A stretch of DNA of 64,000 bases. It comes from Isoalcanivorax indicus (GTDB lineage Bacteria; Pseudomonadota; Gammaproteobacteria; Pseudomonadales; Alcanivoracaceae). The stretch covers positions 62,001 to 126,000 of the forward strand of contig NZ_QGMP01000004.1 of assembly GCF_003259185.1 (NCBI RefSeq), written 5' to 3'. Each line of letters starts with the position of its first letter. Positions within the stretch are counted from its first letter, which is position 1. A program made the translations under genes and the position numbers. This document shows, in pieces, positions 57,959 through 64,000 of this stretch. The notes beneath the pieces were generated by a model that made no database searches, was not told the DNA's origin, and was given only the letters and a program-made list of their open reading frames with translations.

Positions 57959-57987
57959 ATTATATAGAGAAAGAAAGGCCGGGGCAA
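57959..57987 (-). promoter_or_regulatory. Probable promoter of the S10 operon
   Basis: Minus strand TTGCCC (complement of 57982-57987), 17-base spacer, perfect TATAAT (complement of 57959-57964), then a GC-rich stretch (TCGCGCCC) typical of stringently controlled ribosomal promoters. The -35 overlaps the loop and right arm of the tuf terminator hairpin. Confidence 0.65.
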
Positions 57988-57997
57988 TGCCCCGGCC
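57977..57997 (-). terminator. Terminator of the str operon after tuf
   Basis: Perfect nine-base arms GGCCGGGGC/GCCCCGGCC with a three-base loop; on the minus strand the stem is followed by TTTCTTTCTC. It lies 21 bases past the tuf stop. Confidence 0.85.
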
Positions 57998-58017
57998 AAA
58001 CTTTCGTCCAGATTCGC

Positions 58018-59211
58018 TTACTCGAGGATCTTGGCCACCACGCCAGCACCCACGGTACGGCCACCTTCGCGAATCGCGAAGCGCAGACCTTCTTCCATGG
58101 CGATCGGCGCGATCAGCTTCACCGTCATCTTCACGTTGTCGCCCGGCATGACCATCTCTACGCCTTCCGGCAGGTCACACGCACCCGTCACGTCCGTCGT
58201 ACGGAAGTAGAACTGCGGGCGATAGCCGTTGAAGAACGGGGTATGACGACCGCCTTCTTCCTTGCTCAGCACGTATACTTCGGCTTCGAAACCGGTGTGC
58301 GGCTTGATCGTGCCCGGCTTCGACAGCACCTGGCCACGCTCAACGTCGTCACGCTTGGTGCCACGCAGCAGCACGCCCACGTTCTCGCCCGCACGACCTT
58401 CGTCCAGCAGCTTGCGGAACATCTCAACGCCAGTACAGGTCGTCTTGACGGTGTCCTTGATGCCGACGATTTCCACTTCCTCGCCCACTTTCACCACGCC
58501 GCGCTCTACACGACCGGTCACCACGGTACCGCGACCAGAGATCGAGAACACGTCTTCGATCGGCATCAGGAAGGCGCCGTCGATGGCACGCTCCGGCTCA
58601 GGAATGTACTCGTCCAGGGTCTCTACCAGCTTCTGGACCGCCGGGGCGCCAATCTCGGACTGGTCACCTTCCAGCGCCTTCAGGGCAGAACCCTTGATGA
58701 TCGGGGTGTCGTCGCCCGGGAAGTCGTAGGCGCTCAGCAGCTCACGCACTTCCATCTCAACCAGTTCCAGCAGCTCTTCGTCGTCTACCATGTCGGCCTT
58801 GTTCAGGAACACGACAATGTAGGGAACGCCAACCTGACGGGACAGCAGGATGTGCTCGCGGGTCTGCGGCATCGGGCCATCGGCAGCCGATACCACCAGA
58901 ATCGCGCCGTCCATCTGCGCCGCACCGGTGATCATGTTCTTCACGTAATCAGCGTGACCCGGGCAGTCAACGTGCGCGTAGTGGCGCGTCGGGGAGTCGT
59001 ACTCAACGTGAGAGGTAGCGATGGTAATACCGCGGGCACGCTCTTCCGGAGCGTTGTCGATCTGGTCGAACGCACGCGCTTCGCCAGTACCGAACGCTTC
59101 GTGACAGACCTTCGTCAGGGCTGCCGTCAGCGTGGTCTTGCCATGGTCAACGTGACCAATGGTGCCTACGTTCAAATGCGGTTTGCTACGTTCAAACTTT
59201 GCCTTTGCCAC
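58018..59211 (-). CDS. tuf: Elongation factor Tu
   Basis: Delivers aminoacyl-tRNA to the ribosome. 397 residues: G1 [29 protein letters not shown] in the G domain, then the two beta-barrel domains, ending [11 protein letters not shown]. It follows fusA by 59 bases. Only one tuf copy is in this window; many relatives have a second near the tRNA-rich tufB locus. Confidence 0.98.
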   Translation of the reverse strand: MAKAKFERSKPHLNVGTIGHVDHGKTTLTAALTKVCHEAFGTGEARAFDQIDNAPEERARGITIATSHVEYDSPTRHYAHVDCPGHADYVKNMITGAAQMDGAILVVSAADGPMPQTREHILLSRQVGVPYIVVFLNKADMVDDEELLELVEMEVRELLSAYDFPGDDTPIIKGSALKALEGDQSEIGAPAVQKLVETLDEYIPEPERAIDGAFLMPIEDVFSISGRGTVVTGRVERGVVKVGEEVEIVGIKDTVKTTCTGVEMFRKLLDEGRAGENVGVLLRGTKRDDVERGQVLSKPGTIKPHTGFEAEVYVLSKEEGGRHTPFFNGYRPQFYFRTTDVTGACDLPEGVEMVMPGDNVKMTVKLIAPIAMEEGLRFAIREGGRTVGAGVVAKILE

Positions 59212-59270
59212 GATCTGTATCCTCTTCGACTCAAGTCTTGTCCAAATTCAGTGAGGGTGAAGCCCGGGGA

Positions 59271-61373
59271 TCAACCCCGGGCCTTGATCACCTGCTCTGC
59301 CACGTTGTTCGGTGCTTCCGCATAGCGGATGAACTCCATGCTGTAGGTCGCACGGCCCTGGGAAGCCGAACGCAGCGATGTGGAGTAGCCGAACATCTCC
59401 GCCAGAGGCACTTCTGCACGCACCTGCTTGATGCCGCCATGCAGATCTTCCATGCCCTGAACGATGCCACGGCGACGGTTCAGGTCACCCATGATGTCGC
59501 CCATGTAGTCTTCCGGTGTCTCTACCTCGACCTTCATCATCGGCTCGAGCAGCACGATGCCAGCACCGCGCGCACCTTCACGCACCGCCAGTGCACCGGC
59601 CATACGGAAGGCGTTCTCGTTGGAATCCACCTCGTGGTAGGAACCATCGTAGAGGACCGCTTTCACGCCCAGCACCGGGAAGCCTGCCAGCACACCAGAC
59701 TGCAGCTGCTCGCGAATACCCTTCTCGATAGCACCGAAGTATTCCTTCGGCACCACACCACCGTGAATTTCTTCGGCGAAGATGAAGGCGTCTTCAGAGT
59801 CCGCACCCAGCGGCTCGAAGCGCACCCGCACATGACCGTACTGACCACGACCACCCGACTGCTTGACGAACTTGCCTTCCGCCTCGACAGACTTGGTGAT
59901 GGTTTCGCGATAAGCCACCTGCGGCGCACCAATATTGGCTTCTACGTTGAACTCGCGCTTCATGCGGTCAACGATGATCTCCAGGTGCAGCTCACCCATA
60001 CCGGAAATGATGGTCTGCCCGGATTCTTCGTCGGTGCGCACGCGGAAGGACGGATCTTCCTGAGCCAGACGGCTCAGTGCCAGACCCATCTTTTCCTGGT
60101 CTGCCTTGGACTTCGGCTCCACGGCCACAGAAATCACCGGCTCCGGGAACTCCATACGCTCGAGAATGATCGGCTTGTCGAGCGCACACAGGGTTTCACC
60201 GGTGGTGACGTCTTTCATGCCCACGCAGGCGCAGATATCGCCCGCACGGACTTCCTTGATCTCTTCACGGCTGTTGGCGTGCATCTGCAGCAGACGACCC
60301 ACGCGCTCCTTCTTGTCCTTGGTGGCATTAAGCACCGTATCACCCGAGGACAGAACACCGGAGTAGCAGCGAATGAACGTCAGCGAGCCCACAAACGGGT
60401 CGGTGGCAATCTTGAACGCCAGAGCAGAGAACGGCTCGTTGTCCGAGGAATGACGCTCGGCCGGCTCACCGTTGAGCAGCTCACCACGGATGGATTCAAC
60501 ATCATCCGGGGCCGGCATGTAGCGCACGACCGCATCCAGCAGCGCCTGCACACCCTTGTTCTTGAAAGCCGTACCACAGAACGCCGGAATGATCTCACCC
60601 GCCAGCACGCGACCGCGCAACGCCTTGTAGATCTCTTCCGGGGTCAGCTCTTCGCCGCCGAGGTACTTTTCCATCATCTCTTCGTCAGACTCGGCAGCGC
60701 TCTCGACCAGCTTCTCGCGGTACTCCGCAACCTGGTCAGCCATCTCTGCCGGCGGCTCCTTCAGATCGAAGGTCACACCCATGTCTTCTTCGTTCCAGTA
60801 CACCGCTTCCATGGTGACCAGGTCGACGATGCCCTTGAAGTTCTCTTCCTGACCGATCGGCAGCTGCATGACCACCGGATTGGCCGCCAGGCGAGTCTTC
60901 ATCTGCTCAACAACACGCAGGAAGTTGGCGCCAGTGCGGTCCATCTTGTTGACGAACGCCAGACGCGGCACCTGGTACTTGTTGGCCTGACGCCATACGG
61001 TCTCGGACTGCGGCTGTACACCGCCCACAGCGCAGTACACCATCACCGCACCGTCCAGTACACGCATGGAGCGCTCCACCTCAATGGTGAAATCCACGTG
61101 CCCGGGGGTGTCGATGATATTGATGCGGTGCTCGTCAAACTGCTTGGCCATGCCACTCCAGAAGCAGGTCGTGGCCGCAGAGGTAATGGTGATACCCCGC
61201 TCCTGTTCCTGTTCCATCCAGTCCATGGTGGCCGCGCCATCATGCACTTCACCGATCTTGTGGGATACGCCTGTGTAGAACAGGATCCGCTCGGTGGTGG
61301 TGGTCTTGCCAGCGTCAATGTGAGCGCTGATACCGATATTTCTGTAGCGATTCAGAGGAGTCTTGCGTGCCAC
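59271..61373 (-). CDS. fusA: Elongation factor G
   Basis: Translocase GTPase of 700 residues. [20 protein letters not shown] carries G1; [20 protein letters not shown] carries G3; NKMDR is G4. Domains II-V follow with [15 protein letters not shown] in domain IV. Between rpsG and tuf. Confidence 0.99.
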   Translation of the reverse strand: MARKTPLNRYRNIGISAHIDAGKTTTTERILFYTGVSHKIGEVHDGAATMDWMEQEQERGITITSAATTCFWSGMAKQFDEHRINIIDTPGHVDFTIEVERSMRVLDGAVMVYCAVGGVQPQSETVWRQANKYQVPRLAFVNKMDRTGANFLRVVEQMKTRLAANPVVMQLPIGQEENFKGIVDLVTMEAVYWNEEDMGVTFDLKEPPAEMADQVAEYREKLVESAAESDEEMMEKYLGGEELTPEEIYKALRGRVLAGEIIPAFCGTAFKNKGVQALLDAVVRYMPAPDDVESIRGELLNGEPAERHSSDNEPFSALAFKIATDPFVGSLTFIRCYSGVLSSGDTVLNATKDKKERVGRLLQMHANSREEIKEVRAGDICACVGMKDVTTGETLCALDKPIILERMEFPEPVISVAVEPKSKADQEKMGLALSRLAQEDPSFRVRTDEESGQTIISGMGELHLEIIVDRMKREFNVEANIGAPQVAYRETITKSVEAEGKFVKQSGGRGQYGHVRVRFEPLGADSEDAFIFAEEIHGGVVPKEYFGAIEKGIREQLQSGVLAGFPVLGVKAVLYDGSYHEVDSNENAFRMAGALAVREGARGAGIVLLEPMMKVEVETPEDYMGDIMGDLNRRRGIVQGMEDLHGGIKQVRAEVPLAEMFGYSTSLRSASQGRATYSMEFIRYAEAPNNVAEQVIKARG

Positions 61374-61446
61374 GTTGCTATCCTCGCGTCATGCTGCGAA
61401 TTCAAAAACCGGCCTGACATCAGGCCGGTTACAAAGATGGAGCCGA

Positions 61447-61917
61447 TCAGAAACGGTAGTGCGAGAACGCCTTGTTGGCTTCCGCCATACGGTGCACGTC
61501 TTCACGCTTCTTGATGGCGGAGCCCTTGCCGTCAGCGGCATCCAGGATCTCGCCTGCCAGGCGAGCCGCCATGCTCTTCTCGCCACGCTTGCGGGCGGAA
61601 TCCACCAGCCAGCGCATGGCCAGCGCGGTACGGCGGCTCGGCCGCACTTCTACCGGCACCTGGTAGGTAGCACCGCCCACACGGCGGGACTTCACTTCCA
61701 CCATCGGGCGAATGGCGTCGAGGGCCTTCTCGAAGAATTCCAGCGGCTCGGCTTTCTTGCGCTCTTCCACCACGTCCAGGGCACCGTATACGATGCGCTC
61801 GGCCACCGACTTCTTGCCGGATTCCATAACGTGGTTGATGAACTTGGCCAGCAGCTGACTTCCGAACTTCGGATCAGGCAGGATTTCACGTTTTGCTGCG
61901 ACGCGTCTTCTTGGCAT
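61447..61917 (-). CDS. rpsG: 30S ribosomal protein S7
   Basis: 156 residues: [19 protein letters not shown] and the C-terminal [17 protein letters not shown]. Primary binder of the 16S 3' domain. In E. coli S7 represses its own translation by binding the rpsL-rpsG spacer; that spacer is long and structured here. Confidence 0.98.
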   Translation of the reverse strand: MPRRRVAAKREILPDPKFGSQLLAKFINHVMESGKKSVAERIVYGALDVVEERKKAEPLEFFEKALDAIRPMVEVKSRRVGGATYQVPVEVRPSRRTALAMRWLVDSARKRGEKSMAARLAGEILDAADGKGSAIKKREDVHRMAEANKAFSHYRF

Positions 61918-62192
61918 CGGATGTGTTCCTCATACACCCCCGCAGGGCGGGGAAGGCTTCAGGGTTAACCGGGACCGTGTGCTCTGGGAGACCACCGCCC
62001 GACCTTACTCATCCCGCCGCAAGCCTCTGGCTCACGGTAGTCTGAACGGGGCACCTGCCCCACGCCGGATTTACCGGCGCTTCTTACCAATGCGCCGCAG
62101 GGCGCCTGAGCGCACTGCGGCAGCAAATTCGGGCTCTCACCCGTGCTACGGACGCCTCACGATGACGCCGCAGCAAAGCGTTGCCAGCGACC
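61918..62192 (-). promoter_or_regulatory. Structured rpsL-rpsG intercistronic spacer
   Basis: No gene is visible in these 275 bases. Small GC hairpins are present: CCCCGC/GCGGGG at 61938-61952 just before the rpsG ribosome site, GGGGCA/TGCCCC near 62048-62063, and GCCGG/CCGGC near 62070-62085. The length is well above that in E. coli, and S7 autoregulation is the simplest inferred role. Confidence 0.45.
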
Positions 62193-62567
62193 TTACTTCT
62201 TCGGACGCTTGGCGCCGTACTTGGAGCGGCGCTGCTGGCGACCATTCACGCCGGCGGTGTCCAGGGTGCCGCGCACGGTGTGATAACGCACACCGGGCAG
62301 ATCCTTTACACGACCGCCGCGGATCAGTACCACGGAGTGCTCCTGCAGGTTATGACCTTCACCACCAATGTAGGAGGTGACTTCATAGCCATTGGTCAGG
62401 CGCACACGGCAGACCTTGCGCAGGGCCGAGTTCGGCTTCTTCGGGGTCGTGGTATACACCCGGGTGCATACGCCGCGACGCTGGGGGTTGCCCTGAAGGG
62501 CCACCGAATCACTTTTTTCGACCTTGCTCTTGCGCGGTTTGCGCACCAGCTGGTTAACGGTTGCCAT
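62193..62567 (-). CDS. rpsL: 30S ribosomal protein S12
   Basis: 124 residues of the decoding-site protein S12: [32 protein letters not shown] and [20 protein letters not shown]. Both lysines whose change gives streptomycin resistance are in wild-type form. First gene of the str operon. Confidence 0.99.
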   Translation of the reverse strand: MATVNQLVRKPRKSKVEKSDSVALQGNPQRRGVCTRVYTTTPKKPNSALRKVCRVRLTNGYEVTSYIGGEGHNLQEHSVVLIRGGRVKDLPGVRYHTVRGTLDTAGVNGRQQRRSKYGAKRPKK

Positions 62568-62648
62568 GAAAACTAACGCTCCACGCTTACAATACTGTGA
62601 CGATGACCGGACAAGCCCCAGGGGAATCCGCCATCCAAAGGGGAGCGA

Positions 62649-62677
62649 ATTCTAGGAACGACCCCGCCGCAAGTCAA
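62649..62677 (-). promoter_or_regulatory. Probable promoter of the str operon (rpsL)
   Basis: Minus strand TTGACT (complement of 62672-62677), 17-base spacer, TAGAAT (complement of 62649-62654), then TCGCTCCCC, a GC-rich discriminator. The -35 hexamer occupies the loop of a nine-base hairpin CCCCGCCGC/GCGGCGGGG (62662-62686). Confidence 0.7.
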
Positions 62678-62686
62678 GCGGCGGGG
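62662..62686 (-). terminator. Hairpin upstream of rpsL enclosing the -35 element
   Basis: Arms CCCCGCCGC and GCGGCGGGG, loop AAGTCAA on the plus strand. There is no good T tract on the minus strand (TCGTTCC follows), so termination of rpoC transcripts would be partial. Confidence 0.45.
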
Positions 62687-62698
62687 GATCGGGTCTCT

Positions 62699-62785
62699 CA
62701 TTTTTCCGGCTGAAGCCGGGCATTTTCCGACCGGAGCCGGGCTGATTCCGCCCTCCGGCCGGGTATTCCCGGCCGGAGAGACGGT
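62699..62785 (-). repeat. Tandem GC-rich hairpin repeats after rpoC
   Basis: Three consecutive 21-22-base copies (62699-62720, 62721-62741, 62742-62763), plus strand form CA(T)TTTCCGxCxGxxGCCGGG, and a fourth, partial copy to 62785. Each contains one or two GC-rich palindromic halves; the last two form an uninterrupted 11-base stem CTCCGGCCGGG/CCCGGCCGGAG (62753-62778) right after the rpoC stop. They probably fold into a set of stem-loops that protect or end the rpoBC transcript. Confidence 0.7.
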
Positions 62786-62787
62786 CA

Positions 62788-64000
62788 TTACTCGTCCGAA
62801 GAGCTCAGCGCTTCAGACAGGGCCTGCTCCACCTCGTCCATGGTGGGCGCTTCCGGCGCACGACCGAGGTCACGCTGGCGGCGGCGCTCCATGTGGTAGG
62901 CGTAGCCCGTGCCGGCAGGGATCAGACGGCCCACCACCACGTTCTCTTTCAGGCCACGCAGGTCGTCTTCCTTGCCGGTTACTGCCGCTTCCGTCAGCAC
63001 CCGGGTGGTCTCCTGGAAGGAGGCCGCAGAGATAAACGACTCGGTGGCCAGCGAGGCCTTGGTGATGCCCAGCAGCAACCGGTCAAAGCGCGGCAGCATC
63101 TTGTCGCTGGCCTTGAGGCGGTCCATCTCGTTGAGCACCCGTGACAGCTCCACCTGCTCGCCCTTGATGAAGCCGGACTCGCCCTGCTCGGTGATTTCCA
63201 CCTTGCGCAGCATCTGGCGGATGATCACCTCGATGTGCTTGTCGTTGATCTTCACGCCCTGCAGACGGTAAACCTCCTGCACCTCGTTGACGATATAGCG
63301 CGCCAACTCGGTCTGGCCCAGCAAACGCAGGATGTCGTGCGGATTGAGCGGGCCATCGGAAACGACCTCACCCTTCTCCACATGCTCACCCTCGAACACG
63401 TTCAGCTGGCGCCACTTCGGAATCAGTTCCTCGTGGGCATCGCCGCCGTCGTCCGGCGTGATCACCAGGCGCACCTTGCCTTTGGTCTCCTTGCCGAAGG
63501 ACACCATGCCGGTCTTCTCCGCCAGAATGGCGGCTTCCTTCGGCTGGCGCGCTTCGAACAGGTCGGCCACGCGCGGCAGACCACCGGTGATATCGCGGGT
63601 CTTGGAGGATTCCTGCGGAATCCGCGCGATCACGTCACCGATCTGGATCATGGCGCCGTCTTTCAGGCCGGTCAGCGAACCTGCGGGCAGGAAGTACTGC
63701 GCCGGGGTATCGGTGTTCGGCATGTTCACCGGCTTGCCCTTGGCATCCAGCACGCGGATGACCGGGCGCAGATCCTTGCCGGCAGACGGGCGGTCCTTGG
63801 CATCGATCATCTCGATGGTGGTCAGGCCGGTCAGTTCGTCGGTCTGGTAGTTGACAGTAATGCCCTCTTCCATATCGCCGAACTGGATCTTGCCCTCTAC
63901 CTCGGCAATGATCGGGTGGGTGTGCGGATCCCAGGTCGCTGCGACCTGACCACCATCCACCTTGTCACCTTCCTTCGCGGTAATCAGGGCGCCGTAGGGC
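62788..64000 (-). CDS. rpoC: RNA polymerase beta' subunit, C-terminal part
   Basis: About 404 C-terminal residues; the gene runs off the window edge. It is recognised by [70 protein letters not shown] and [20 protein letters not shown], all conserved in beta'. The reading frame continues unbroken to base 64000. It precedes rpsL at the usual rpoBC-str junction. Confidence 0.98.
   Translation of the reverse strand, partial: PYGALITAKEGDKVDGGQVAATWDPHTHPIIAEVEGKIQFGDMEEGITVNYQTDELTGLTTIEMIDAKDRPSAGKDLRPVIRVLDAKGKPVNMPNTDTPAQYFLPAGSLTGLKDGAMIQIGDVIARIPQESSKTRDITGGLPRVADLFEARQPKEAAILAEKTGMVSFGKETKGKVRLVITPDDGGDAHEELIPKWRQLNVFEGEHVEKGEVVSDGPLNPHDILRLLGQTELARYIVNEVQEVYRLQGVKINDKHIEVIIRQMLRKVEITEQGESGFIKGEQVELSRVLNEMDRLKASDKMLPRFDRLLLGITKASLATESFISAASFQETTRVLTEAAVTGKEDDLRGLKENVVVGRLIPAGTGYAYHMERRRQRDLGRAPEAPTMDEVEQALSEALSSSDE

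Noticed and set aside
57764-58017. tRNA genes between tuf and rpsJ
   Set aside because: No cloverleaf or conserved T-loop sequence was seen; the interval is explained by a terminator, promoter and leader.
57901-59325. Large plus-strand frame over tuf
   Set aside because: Antisense to elongation factor Tu; it reflects strong codon bias in highly expressed genes.
59199-61514. 771-codon plus-strand frame over fusA
   Set aside because: Same explanation: shadow of elongation factor G, no start signal and no domain.
62699-62785. CRISPR array
   Set aside because: The copies abut with no spacers and are degenerate, so this is a tandem repeat, not a CRISPR.

Overview
The window reads as chromosomal DNA of a GC-rich marine gammaproteobacterium. 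The best fit is the Alcanivorax/Alloalcanivorax group. The evidence is a Marinobacter/Alcanivorax-type alcohol-forming fatty acyl-CoA reductase, a phasin-like protein, Pseudomonas-like gene order (obgE-rpmA-rplU | ispB, ssb-MFS-uvrA, str-S10-spc-alpha ribosomal clusters) and a type II secretion gspN-C-D set. The genus is an inference from remembered families; no search was run.

Layout. 1-3.2 kb: obgE, rpmA and rplU on the minus strand, divergent from ispB. 3.2-17.8 kb: mostly single genes and short pairs: a lipoprotein, a SelW-like protein, a CPXCG/HIT pair, an AraC regulator divergent from an HSDL2-like dehydrogenase, a 69-residue orphan behind a sigma-54-like promoter, a phasin-like protein, an AarF/ABC1 kinase, a small porin, a 7TMR-DISM hybrid histidine kinase, a MoxR/CoxE pair, a HAD hydrolase, an ABM-domain protein, a nitroreductase and a CXXC protein. 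17.9-28.1 kb: a lipid-redox island with a FabR-like TetR regulator divergent from a fatty acyl-CoA reductase, an SDR that is a paralogue of the reductase's C-terminal half, a penicillin-acylase-type lipoprotein hydrolase, a GMC alcohol-oxidase-like enzyme and two coupled unknown genes. 28.1-37.5 kb: a membrane adenylate cyclase overlapping a helical lipoprotein, a double-FHA protein, gspD, gspC, gspN, ssb and a YajR-like MFS transporter. 37.7-43.7 kb: a CsgD/LuxR regulator, uvrA with an SOS box, and three poorly known exported proteins. 44.1-64 kb: the alpha, spc and S10 operons, then tuf, fusA, rpsG, rpsL and the 3' end of rpoC, all on the minus strand.

How the genes work together. The last third is the translation core: ribosomal proteins, SecY, RNA polymerase alpha and beta', and EF-Tu/EF-G. 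Its promoters have an unusual arrangement: the -35 hexamers for the S10 and str operons lie inside the hairpins that separate them from the operon before. The middle island plausibly handles long-chain acyl-CoA to fatty alcohol conversion and further alcohol oxidation, under a TetR regulator whose possible operator motif recurs around it. The gspN-C-D genes form one end of a type II secretion machine; the rest of its genes are not in the window.

No tRNA, rRNA, CRISPR array, insertion sequence, prophage or integrase was seen. The most distinctive signals are the hairpin-embedded promoters, the tandem GC-rich repeats after rpoC, the FAR/SDR partial duplication, the loss of the catalytic serine in the HSDL2-like dehydrogenase, and the sigma-54-like promoter ahead of the orphan small gene.
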